A stretch of DNA of 64,000 bases, from assembly GCF_964355755.1 (NCBI RefSeq), contig NC_092675.1, positions 31,024,912 to 31,088,911 of the forward strand, written 5' to 3'. Below the pieces are notes generated by a model. It was not told where the DNA came from. It saw only the letters and a list, made by a program, of their open reading frames with translations, and searched no databases. Below, piece by piece: positions 9,864 through 20,046 of the stretch. A program made the translations under genes and the position numbers. Within the stretch, counting starts at the first letter, position 1; each line of letters opens with the position of its first letter. Origin of the DNA: Antedon mediterranea. Its lineage: Eukaryota; Echinodermata; Crinoidea; Comatulida; Antedonidae.

Positions 9864-12800
9864 TTAATTAATTAATTCAAAGCAGAGTTTTAATCCTGTT
9901 CCCTGCATTCGTTCATGGTACACTCTGTCGTACTCTTCGTTCTGCGTAACAGTAAAATAATTCTTCCAGTCACCTACCTCACCTGTGGAAAAGATGTAAA
10001 TAATGATAAAATTAAAAGACGATGGAGGACGATTGATGTTATGCCGGTTTTTACGGTAAAGTAGATTACTGTCGTGATAGCAAGCGTAAAGTAGATTACT
10101 GTCGTGATAGCATGCGTAAAGTAGATTACTGTCGTGATAGCATGCGTAAAGTAGATTACTGTCGTGATAGCATGCGTAAAGTAGATTACTGTCGTGATAG
10201 TATGCGTAAAGTAGATTACTGTCGTGATAGCATGCGTAAAGTAGATTACTGTGTCATGATAGCATGCGTAAAGTAGATTACTGTCGTGATAGCATGCGTA
10301 AAGTAGATTGCTGTCGTGATAGCATACGTAAAGTAGATTACTGTCGTGATAGCATGCGTAAAGTAGATTACTGTCGTGATAACATGCGTAAAGTAGATTA
10401 GTGTCGTGATAGCATGCGTAAAGTAGATTACTGTCGTGATAGCATGCGTAAAGTAGATTACTGTCGTGATAGCATGCGTAAAGTAGATTACTGTCGTGAT
10501 AGCACGCGCATGCGTCTTTATGGTTCACACTAGGACGCAACACAAGGTTGACGTACGCGCAACGCAAGTGATTTGGCCAATCACAAGGAATGGATCACTC
10601 GTCATTGGTCAACTCGCTTACATTGCGCCTACATCATTGCGTTGCGTTTTAGTAAGAAAATGGCGTACCACCTCAGCGCAAGTAATTTGACCAATCAGAA
10701 ATTAGGGTCGGATGATTGATAATATTGTGCATGTACGTGTTTTTGTTTATTCCTCCTCCTTCTAGTGGGAACCAATTTAACAATTAATCATTGCAAACCT
10801 TTTCTAATAAATGATGTTTTACTGTAAATCTTATGATCAAACAGTGGCAGCCATGTACCGATAATGTTGGATTGTGCGTCATCTTTCATACTTGAAAACG
10901 ACGAGTGTTTCACAACCTCGTCAATAGCTTCGTCAGACAGATTGTGACCTAGGAAGTCTGCCATCTGAATAACCGTACTTCTTGGATCCTATAAACATGA
11001 TTATTAACGACATGTTTAGGATTATAATTTTGCTTTATCTTTGTTGCAACAGATAATACTCGGTATGTGTATGTATTTTTAATGAGATACAAATAAATCA
11101 AATCAGAACAAACATGATCATAGTTGTCATCCTCTCATATCTCCCACCATCGCATCTATTGTTTATTTTATTTTTATTTTATTAATTTTGGCAAAGACAT
11201 TTAAACAAACAAACAGATAAAAATTAGCTAGATTACGCCAAGGAATGCCAAAAAAAGGCAACAGCTTCTGTCGCCGATTAGGCGTGCCACTCTAACAAAA
11301 GGCTAAAATGTACAGAAATGAATGAATGAATTTATGATAAAATCATATGTGTATATATAATTGCTTTTTTAACTCAATAATAATATTGATAAGTCACTCA
11401 CCATTTTTACATCCTCATATTTAAAGAAAAGAATGTTTGGTAAATGACGTCGTTTCCACCAAAACAAATTGTGATCAAACCAAGATCCATAAATAACTGT
11501 TAAAATACACATATATTTTTATTTTGAGACAGAAGTTGAGAAGTTTTTGTGGGACCCGGGTCTCTGTTTTTTTTAGGTATCTAGTTTCGTAGCACCACCG
11601 TGGTAAATCAAGTTTACACGGCCGGCCTCCGCAGAACATTCGATAATAAACAGCGTTTCTCTAACGGTGATTTCTTCATGAGATCTAGATGCCACCAGGG
11701 TTAATCAGGGTGAGAGTAAGGGTAACGAAAGAAATTACAATTTCATTCTCTTGGACTATGATTTGAAATCCTTAAAGCTATAAGGACTGAAACAAATAGG
11801 TGATGTGCTTAACTTAGGTCTTGCCAAAATGTTGCCCTAGTCCCGTCCTGCAATTGTATGCTTACCTTCGTTTCGAACAAAATCCTGATAGAATTGATTC
11901 CACTGCGTATATCTAGGTAAGACCACGTTATAGTTGTGGAAATGGAAGTAAGATACAGCCACGTCCTTTGGATTCCTCGATATGTAGATTACCTAAAGGA
12001 ACAAATATCATAATTCATCGGGTAGATATCCAATCGATATTAAAAAGCCAAACGGAATGTCCAGAGAGATAGAAAAGATTTTGACTACTGTATACTTAAG
12101 AAAATGTTTAAATTAGATGTACGGTATTTAAAGGGGACTTCGACAAAGTAGCGCTACCTTGAATGTTGGTTCCCACTTAAGCGTGGTTCCCACTAGAACG
12201 TAACGCAATGACGTAAACGCAACGCAAGCGTTTTAACCAATGACAAGCGAAGTTATAGACAGTTAGCAATCACAAGCGAATAAGCCATCGCTTGTGATTG
12301 GTCAATTCACTTGCGTTGCGTTGCGTCGCTAGTGGGAACCACGCTTTAGATGCAACGCAACGACGTAAGCGAATCACCGAAAGTAATTAGACCAACCACG
12401 ACACAATGAATCATCGCTTTTGGTCAACTCACTGCGCTGCGTTCGTTCGTTCGAAACCAATATTAATTCAAAGTGATGTCCTCATGCCTATTAAAATATT
12501 ACACGCGCGCGAGCATGCTTTTAAAAAGTAAGATATAAGAGGTAAAACAAAATAGGCAAGCTAGGTGATGATGTGATAATATCTTTGTTAGAATTAATGT
12601 ATCTTTTAATAATTTTACGAGGCATAGCAAACGTAGTTTTTACCTTTGCCCTATTTTCAAAAAGTTGCTGAGGTAAGTGCTTATCTGGAAGGTGCGTTTT
12701 AATAATACGCGGTGAAGGTGCGTCCTGCAGTTGATGATGACGAAATGGTGTAGTGAACTTCTCAAACTATAGATGTCAAAGAAACAGATAATATTTAGCT

Positions 12801-15412
12801 TAAGCTCTGTCTACACTATCAAACAAAATGTGATGTGCCCATATATGGACATGATGATGTCATTTCACTCACGAGTGCTTCTAGTGCGGCCCCAAGTTGT
12901 TATTGTACTTATCTGAATAAATGTGCATGAATGAATGAATTTTTGGGCATATCACTTCCATATTTGGGTTGGTACATCACATTTTTTGGGTCAAACTATT
13001 ACTAGTTTGTGTATGTAGACAGAGATTTAATTAAAAAATACAATGATTATGTTAAATATTATAATTTACAATACAGTACTTACGTGTGAGTAGTGAAGGG
13101 CAGCATTCATCTCTATGTATTTTATTGAGCTTAGCACGTGCTCTGTAATTTGCTTCCGATCTCCTTTTACCGAAATAAGTCGCAACATTTGCTGTATCCA
13201 AGTAGATCCTGTACGATACAATATGTTTGTCGTCAGAATACATAAATCTATCTCTCATATGCACTGTTTACCGATAGTGTAAAACAAACAAAGTGCAACT
13301 ACTAAACTTGGAAACATATTATTTTGCCAAGTAATAATTGTGTTACTGTGTCTTTCTGGGCAGAAAAAAAACATATAATAGGGCAGGCCCGTATGCAGCA
13401 TTTATAATGGGAGGGTGCGAGCGAAGCGAGCAACAATGGCTGGGGGCCAGGGGGCCGCCAAGGGCCCCCGGTCAGGGTCCAGGGGCCGAAGGCCCTGGAA
13501 AAATTTGCGTTATTTGACGTTCTAAAGACTGATGTAAGACTCTCTGTTGTGGCTTGGGCTAGTTGAACGATGGACACCAGAACTTAACGCTTTCATGATG
13601 AGGCCAACTCAGCAGGGGTGGCGCCAGGATCTTCCCGACGCGGGGGCTACATTCCCCGACGAGGGGGCTATGATGCGAGCGAAGCGAGCATCACTAGGCT
13701 GAGGGCCAGGGGCCGCCAAGGGCCCCCGGTTGGGGTCCAGGGGGCGAAGCCCCCGCAAGCAACGCGTTCTAGCGTCATTTGAGGTCTTTTTAATCAGATT
13801 TAGGGTAGCCATTTTTTCCATTTTTTATAATGCATAAATAAAATACTGCGTGCAAAAAAACGATGCGCGATGACGGTTTCAATCCATATTTTTCAATTTA
13901 AAAAATAAAAGTTCAAAGAAAATTTTGAAAAATAGAGTTGGAGGTCCCGGAAATTGGACTTATTATACTTCAAAACATGAAAAAAAATATATAAGTCTCT
14001 ATCATGGGTTGTGACTGAGCTAAGAAATGTTTGAAAAATAGAGATGTTAGATCCCGGAAAATGTACTTCTTGTTCTTCGAAATATGACCAGCTTTATTGT
14101 TGGGGCTGAGCTAAGAAAATGTTTAAAACTAGAGCTGCAGGTCTTCAAAAAATTGCATTTTATACTTTGGAAACATCAGGCCTAGAGGCTTAAAAAACGC
14201 AAGCGTAGACCTTTTTCAGTCGGGGGAAAAAAGTTTATTCCTCCCAGGTGTATGCATGCGTACCATCTGGACTTCCGAGTGGTGAGAAATTCATGACATA
14301 CAGGATATTGAAAATGTAATAACTATAGCTATAATGTTGGCTAAGCGAAAATGGCATGTTTTTTTGTTTAGTAATGGATGAACAATTTATTTTAGGTGCC
14401 CCACGGTACAGAAGGTTACTTGTAAATTAAAAAATTGGTGAACAAACGAACAATTAACATAATTCGTTTTTGCTGTAGTGTAGCGTACGTCGACGCAGTA
14501 CACGACGTAACCGTCGGTAAACTTTGCCTGGAAAATAACACATTACACATTTTGGTCCCTGGATGAAACTTGATATCACGCGTCTCGACCCAACGTTGAA
14601 CGATTCGTACAAAGGGATACCGCCAGACAAGTGCGTACCTAGCTATTGTTTAGTAGTAAGTTAGATCGCTGGCAATAATGAATGCATATAACGTGCATAA
14701 TATCACTCTGACGTACTCTCACGGTCAATGAAACGTCGCGGTTTTCTAGGCGCTGAAGCTAGCTACGAAGTGAACGCGAACGCTTTTTACTGTATATTAT
14801 ATTCCCCGACAAAAAGTACACGTGTTCCCTGACGTTAAGTTGTCTGTATTTCTCCAGCAAACACTTTACCGCGTACCGCGTACATGAAGCGCTAAGCTAT
14901 TGCTTGTCGTCACATGATCGACTGCGCATGTTTTACATCGAGTTTGTAGTCAGTTCAGATTCCGTAATTTAATTACCGGTATTTTTTCATTTTATATTAG
15001 CATATTTTTGTTTGTATACCATTGATAATGTAAATTTTGTATATATATAATGATATTGTCTTTAGTTAAACAAGACAAGAAAAAATACCAACCGAGGAAA
15101 TAGTGGACCTTTTGGGACTTGGGGGGGGGGGGGGTGCGTCTGCACCCAACGCACCCCCCCCCCCCCTGTAGGCCTACACAGCCGACCTCCTTATAGGCTA
15201 ATAGGGCAAACATTAAAAAACATACCTGATTTGGGATATGAAACAAACCACACATCATCGTCTCGTACTTGATATGTCCTAAGATCATCAAGAACGTTTG
15301 AAAGCATCCATTTTGAATACAGAATTCCGTCCTTTTTATGCGTTACACATTCGTTTTCCCAGTCATGATCCTGGGGAGAAAATGTAGCGTTATTGGGTCG
15401 GGACGACAACAT
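9864..15412 (-). CDS. Cytosolic sulfotransferase (SULT family), complete, seven exons
   Basis: Exons: 15412-15226, 13208-13084, 12766-12644, 11992-11866, 11496-11402, 10988-10799, 9982-9864 (stop 9866-9864). They total 966 nt, 321 aa, with all phases consistent. The family transfers sulfate from PAPS to hydroxyl or amine acceptors such as steroids and phenols in the cytosol. Seen: 5'-phosphosulfate loop YPKSGSTW (59-66, usual TYPKSGTTW); KTHLP with the catalytic His at 129; YISRNPKDVAVSYFHF with PAPS-binding Arg151 and Ser159; YGSWFDHNLFWW; ILFFKYEDVK; and the C-terminal RKGEVGDWKN loop (281-290). Length is close to the usual ~295 aa with a somewhat long N-terminus. All core residues are present, so it should be active. 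The substrate and exact SULT subfamily cannot be told by eye. Introns hold a 30 bp minisatellite and several MITEs. Confidence 0.96.
10056..10505. repeat. 30 bp minisatellite, 15 copies, in sulfotransferase intron 6
   Basis: Units begin GTAAAGTAGATTACTGTCG at 10056 and every 30 bp after; the copy at 10236 is 32 bp because of an extra GT. Scattered substitutions occur (AGTATGC, ATTGCTG, TAACATGC). The period is a multiple of three, so the minus strand reads as a 10-residue repeat ORF (9974-10567) with no sign of being a gene. Confidence 0.95.
10515..10776. repeat. Degenerate fold-back MITE, ACGCAACGCAAG family
   Basis: Starts TTATGGTTCACACTAGGACGCAAC and ends TTCTAGTGGGAACCA, with internal inverted ACGCAACGCAAGTGATTTGGCCAATCAC-like segments. 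Related copies are at 12180-12345, 15793-15970 and probably 53666-54018. Confidence 0.65.
12180..12345. mobile_element. MITE with AGCGTGGTTCCCACTAG termini, TTA target duplication, nested in an older copy
   Basis: Perfect-looking terminal inverted repeat AGCGTGGTTCCCACTAG / CTAGTGGGAACCACGCT, flanked by TTA at 12177-12179 and 12346-12348. The inside folds back through ACGCAACGCAAG and its complement. The 3 bp TTA duplication suggests a PIF/Harbinger-type MITE (inference). Sequence outside (TTGGTTCCCACTTA on the left, GATGCAACGCAACGACG to about 12470 on the right) looks like an older related element split by this one. It lies in sulfotransferase intron 3. Confidence 0.75.
12801..13028. repeat. 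MITE, AAGCTCTGTCTACACTATCAAA family
   Basis: The left end AAGCTCTGTCTACACTATC and right end GTAGACAGAGATTTAA are inverted. The interior has ATGTGATGTGCCCATATATGG and ATATTTGGG...ACATCACATTTT. The same family recurs at 30545, 43689, 44371, 47765, 51420 and 52431. Confidence 0.8.
13381..13770. repeat. Two direct copies of a GC-rich dispersed repeat (GCGAGCGAAGCGAGC)
   Basis: Segments 13415-13505 and 13670-13760 share GCGAGCGAAGCGAGCA, then GGCCAGGGG-CCGCCAAGGGCCCC, then GGGTCCAGGG and a GAAG(G/C)CC end. Base composition is sharply GC-richer than the surrounding intron, so the material looks imported (a transposon fragment). Open frames on the minus strand here are products of the repeat. It lies in sulfotransferase intron 1. 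Confidence 0.7.
15121..15166. repeat. Poly(G)/poly(C) hairpin
   Basis: Fourteen G at 15121-15134, then TGCGTCTGCACCCAACGCA, then thirteen C at 15154-15166. The flanks of the loop (TGCGT / ACGCA) also pair, giving a hairpin stem of about 18 bp. The G tract could alternatively form a quadruplex. It lies 60 bp from the exon 1 donor of the sulfotransferase. Confidence 0.9.
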
Positions 15413-15792
15413 TCAGACTCCGTGGAGACCCTGTGTTAAATATTGTCAATATAAACGGCGTAATCCGGTGTAAATTATAGGTTAAACAGTGTTATTTAGA
15501 ATGTGCTTATTTATCAATGTCTGAAAAGTAGGCCCTATGCCGCAGATATACCAGGGAGGTATTTTATACCTCCCTGGATATACTCTATAAATAGTTCTTG
15601 AACTAGTGAACCATGTAAATAAAAGCATTGTACAGCAGGCTACAAAAGAGATACAGCGGATATTGGTAAATCGTGCACCGGATAATACACATCCACTAAA
15701 ATACTGTCTGACTAATACAATCTACGGCGGAGAGCACCCAAAGCTGAGCATTACCCGTTACGCCACAAAGTAGTACATACTGAACAGCATAT
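15413..15792. other. Upstream flank of the sulfotransferase
   Basis: No coding sequence recognised. It should contain the sulfotransferase promoter, but no TATA box or other element could be assigned with confidence. A perfect 27 bp hairpin CCAGGGAGGTAT-TTT-ATACCTCCCTGG lies at 15551-15577. Confidence 0.5.
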
Positions 15793-15970
15793 CGTGGTTC
15801 CTACTAGCGACGCAACACAAGGACGTAACGCAACGCAAGTGAATTGACCAATCACAAGCGATGGCTTATTCGCTTGTGATTGCTAACTGTCTATAACTTC
15901 GCTTGTCATTGGTTAAAACGCTTGCGTTGCGTTTACGTCCTTGCGTTACGTTCTAGTGGGAACCAAGCTT
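15793..15970. mobile_element. Fold-back MITE, inverted copy of the 12180-12345 family
   Basis: Runs from TCGTGGTTCCTACTAGCGACG to TTCTAGTGGGAACCAAGCTT. The interior is the reverse complement of the 12180-12345 interior, including the AGTTATAGACAGTTAGCAATC segment seen in complement. Target duplication not clear. Confidence 0.7.
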
Positions 15971-16039
15971 GATAGTCTATTTATACGTGTATTACGTAAT
16001 TCATAATTACGTCATATGTTAACCTTGTTAAAACCAAAA

Positions 16040-16300
16040 TAACCAGTAAGCTCAGTCGCCTGAGCGTCGTGTTAACAACAGGTATGTCGTGGGTTCGATT
16101 CCCACGCTGGTCGTGGAATAGAGTTAAAGGTATGCGAGCAATTGTGTTTGAAGTTCACAGAATTATACGTCCCCCTCCCCACCACACATCATGAAGCGAC
16201 AACATCAATGCATCTGGTGATGTGCTGGAAACGACCCCAAAAGGCTGTGGTAGGGCCTTAGTGCTGAGGCAGGGAGAGCACATTTAACATCATTTGTTTT
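16040..16300 (+). mobile_element. tRNA-derived SINE
   Basis: The head resembles a tRNA: A-box-like TAAGCTCAGTCGCCTGAGC with a pairing D arm, and B-box GGGTTCGATTCCC with a GTGGG/CCCAC T stem. The anticodon stem does not pair and the acceptor stem is imperfect, so this is not a functional tRNA. A non-tRNA body follows to about 16300 (GATGTGCTGGAAACGACC, GGGCCTTAGTGCTGAGGC). Confidence 0.6.
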
Positions 16301-16932
16301 TTGTGGCTCTCGCCACCTGTATGTTTATGTTTAAGGCGCTCAATTTTAATCAGAAAAAAAGGAATTCAGGTTACACATGATAAAAAGCTGCCGATTGTGT
16401 CTGAGCCGTTTTTATTTTTTCCTATAGGCCTAAATTTTTGCGATCTAATTTTCAAAGTGAATTTAAAAGGCATACGGTATAGATGGTGTCGTATGATATT
16501 TGTCCACCGAGTGTGACGTGCCTATTACACCGCACTCAAAGGCACTTATTTCTTTGACGCGGCATAGATGGGCTGTCGTAAATTTAGATGGTATTTCCCC
16601 TTGTCTATTTTTAGTGTTTTTCCGACAACTTCTTGAGGTGTTGGTCGGCGAGATGTAAGAGAATGTTATTCAAGGTTTGGTTTCTAGAAATAGTAAGTCA
16701 ATTTTATTTCTTAACCCGGTTTATGCTGTATACAGTAGTACTATGTTTTTTATTTTACGTTCTACGTTATTTTTAGATAGCTAGCCCAAGAGCTATTACT
16801 ACTGTGACACTTTTGTTAGGAAATGGAAAGGGCTCTAACCATGGAGTACTCCATGCTCTAGCCTAGGCGCGCCTAGGCTTACAACAGGCCAACAGGGTAG
16901 TATTAGGTGTGTTTCCGGGTTGTAGTGAATGT

Positions 16933-19343
16933 GGTGTCTGATCATTTCGGCCGCCAGTCATTTCGGCCGCCGGTTATGGAACGCCCAAAATCATGAAACG
17001 CCAAAAAAGACAAAATATGTATTATTCATTTCGGCCGCCAGAATCGTCAATATTGTTAATAACGTATGGCACGCCTTAATTGTCAAAAAGGGTGTATACA
17101 TGTGCCTATCGCCTGAATAGACGTGTGTAAATGGTGTCAATGAAATCGATCGCGTTTGAAATCGGTCGCGATAAAATAAACATCCGGTATTTTGTATGGA
17201 GCGCCACTAGATACGCTTTTTATCCTATTAGTTACATTTAAATATCGGTCGCGTTTTATTTTGGTCGCGCTAATTTGTATACGGCGCATTAGATACATTT
17301 TTAATGAAAACGTTCATTATGTTTTAGTTAATTTTGAATATTGGAATTTCTAATAATACTGTTTGACATTTTTTTAAACCTCGATCGTTATTTTTTAAGT
17401 ACAGTAAATATAAATATTTATCTCATTATTTATAAATAATTTGTGTTTCCATTTTATCTTACAGGTTTTAATGAATTGTAATGTGACTGTTCTTTTAGCA
17501 TGCCGTTGTTTAAGGTTTTGAAAATAAATAATAATCTAATAGTTAAAGCCCCATTCCCTACGTTTTTTAGATCTAATTTAAGATCACAAACTATATTTAA
17601 TGTAAAAATAATACTATATGGTCCTATTGCGATAACTTTTTTCGTCTTTAAACGGTTAAAAATGTGAAAAATAAATCGATTTTAATAATTATAGCGGCCC
17701 GCTATAAATCCCAAAATGCATTGCGCGCGGATTGATATTGTTGTTTTTCACCTGTAATTCGCCCACTTTTCGATCGATCGTGAAGCCAAAACAAATGGAA
17801 GACTCCTAACTTTTCAGCGAAAATACCGGGTTTCCCCCAATTTGTATCAACGGAGTCTGGCAAAAATAGAAAGATAATTAATGCAGCAACTATACAACGT
17901 CAGGCTAGGTATATAGCTAGCGTACGATGTTCGTACGTTACCGATGTTTACCAGCTAGGCCTACAAAACTAAGCCTAGCTAGGCTAGGCCTGAGACCGTC
18001 CACGAGAGGTCGATCGCCGCGAGCTACTTAGGTAGTGCATTGTTTCTCACTTTTTATCATAATTTACCATAAAACGTACATTTAAGACAAGGAAAGACAT
18101 GGTTTAATGTTTTTAAAGTGATATATATGTATTATTTTCCAAAAAACGTCCAAAATTGCAGGGAAGGGGTCTTTAAACAAGTAGCACAGTTAATTACGAA
18201 ACTCGTTCTATACCTGCAAGTGGATAGCTCAATGAGGTTTATGCAATAAAGGAATTTGATGCATGATAATGATTTTTGCATTCGATATCCGCCACTCTGA
18301 CGTGAGCATGGTTTAGGATAATAATAAAGTATATAGATAATATTCCGTTATAAATCAATCTACCAGCCCTACAGTAGGTCTATGATGTACAATGATGATA
18401 GATGTGAGAATAATGTATGGATAATAAAGGTGGATACGATTCTCAAAGAGGTACTGATATTTAAACATTTAGATTTACGAACGTCGTATGGATGTTATGT
18501 GAGACTACTTACTTAATTATTTACATTAAATGATTATTGTAAATAAAGAAATAAAAGATATTTTTCAAATTAAAATCTACACTATAGTATTTACGTACAG
18601 TATACGTAAATTATATACATCGTTTCACAAAAACATGTGCAGGAGGCCTATAGACGTTTTAAAAGTATGGTTGTTAGTAATAGACGTCATCTTTAGCTGG
18701 CCATGGACAACGATCGTACGTGTTTTGTCCATGATTTGACACACTAACAAGTGCGTGCTTTTTAAAAAGGGGAAACCCCGTCAGCAAAATAACTCATTGT
18801 TAGAGGAAACAGCTGCACGATCATAGAAGGCGCATCTCCAATATGACTTATTCGGGGGTTTATTTCAGTAACTCGCCTTTTAACCATCCGCATATAATGA
18901 TCATTTTTACTAACAACTATTTTTAATCACACAGCCGATTTATGACTTATGGGGGGATTAGTTTAGTAGTTTTAACTAAAGTATTTCTACACGACTTATT
19001 TTATTTCACAGTGGTTGTTGTGGGTGGGGGGTGGGGGGGGGGGGGCTGAGAGGTTGTAGGGCTCAGGAAGAAGCCGGCGAATGATAGTAAAATAGCGCAA
19101 CTCTATACAAATCAAAAAGTATGATCGTTTTTGTTGCTTGCTGTTTGAATACGCACGTCTATTCAGGCGATAGGCACATGTATACACCATTTTTTATAAT
19201 TGAGGCGTGCCATACATTAACAATATTGACGATTGTGGAGGCCGAAATGAACAATACATATTTTGTCCTTTTTGGCGTTTCATGATTTTAGGCGTTCCAT
19301 AACCGGCGGCCGAAATGACTGGCGGCCGATATGCACTGTGACC
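16933..19343. mobile_element. 2.4 kb DNA element with ~190 bp inverted repeats and 8 bp target duplication
   Basis: The left arm 16933-17127 and right arm 19150-19343 are inverted copies: CGGCCGCCAGTCATTTCGG, GGTTATGGAACGCC, GTATGGCACGCC and GCCTATCGCCTGAATAGACG all recur in complement. The outermost ~15 bp are weaker. Perfect 8 bp direct repeats GTGAATGT flank it (16925-16932 and 19344-19351). No transposase ORF is left; the core contains a TTAA-flanked MITE (17543-18176) and repeats of ATCGGTCGCGTTTTATTTT at 17130-17280. Long TIRs plus 8 bp duplication suggest a MULE- or hAT-related non-autonomous element (inference). Confidence 0.85.
17543..18176. mobile_element. piggyBac-like MITE, full-length copy, nested
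   Basis: Flanked by TTAA at 17543-17546 and 18173-18176. Termini AGCCCCATTCCCTACG and (complement) AGACCCCTTCCCTGCA are similar inverted ends. The ~626 bp interior is shared, in opposite orientation, with 31762-32395 and, internally deleted, with 23924-24240. TTAA duplication is the hallmark of piggyBac-type elements; there is no transposase. Confidence 0.85.
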
Positions 19344-19351
19344 GTGAATGT

Positions 19352-20046
19352 ACAGGTATATTTTAGCCCGAGAAACTCAAACGCATTCAATCACTCGTTT
19401 TAATCGTTGATGATTGAATGTTATTCCTTCTTTCTTTGAACATACATATTCTAATTGCTTTGTACATAAATAAAATAAGATATAACAGGAACTAGGCTAG
19501 GCCTACAGTAAATAAATTAGGCCTAGTTGTAATTTTTAGAAAAAAATCAAATAACAGTACAGTAATTGTAAATTGTAAATATAGATTTAATTAAGACAAT
19601 ATTTAGGCATGATGTTAATTTATTGTTTTTACATAAATAACAAACATATCTTGTTTAACAACATACAATTAAGCCAAAAAGTGTAATTTTAGCTGAAACC
19701 TTATTTCCCAATAATAATAATGATGATGTGCTGCGTCTCCACTAAAAAGAGTCATGTCATTGCTGTCATTTCTAGGACTCTCTCCTCTGTCCACGACAAC
19801 AGAGGCTGTACACTGTGGTAACTTCTTCATCTTAAGGTGAAGTTCTTTTACAAATTAAGTGTGTACATACAAAGAAGAATTGTTTTAACACCAGGACCAC
19901 AGAGCGAGTAAGCCTCAAATCCTTGCCGATAATTATGACTATGGATTAGTTTGCTAACTGCTTGGACACTCGCCCACACTCCCTCTCTCACTCATTCCCG
20001 AAACCTGTTTCTACTTATATTTTTGTATTTTCTAGATCTAGTGAAG
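19352..20046. other. Upstream flank of the DED-kinase gene with a decayed tRNA-type SINE
   Basis: The only element recognised is a degraded SINE on the minus strand, about 19850-19982: its complement reads GGGCGAGTGTCCAAGCAGTTAG (A-box-like) and GGCAAGGATTTGAGGC (B-box-like), matching the better copy at 27907-28170. TTTTGTATTTTCTAG at 20021-20035 is a good splice acceptor 11 bp before the start codon, which implies an untranslated first exon further upstream, not identified. Confidence 0.55.

Noticed and set aside
9974-10567. 197-codon minus-strand ORF of 10-residue repeats
   Set aside because: Product of the 30 bp minisatellite in sulfotransferase intron 6; one unit of 32 bp shifts the frame without consequence.
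13302-13821. Two minus-strand ORFs rich in Pro/Gly (91 and 70 codons)
   Set aside because: They read through the GC-rich GCGAGCGAAGCGAGC dispersed repeats in an intron; no domain.
16045-16118. tRNA gene
   Set aside because: D and T arms pair and the B box is good, but the anticodon stem does not pair and the acceptor stem is imperfect; a SINE-like body follows.
19951-20046. Upstream in-frame ATG extending the DED-kinase by 32 residues
   Set aside because: A strong splice acceptor (TTTTGTATTTTCTAG) ends at 20035, so the upstream part is intronic, and the DED begins right after ATG 20047.
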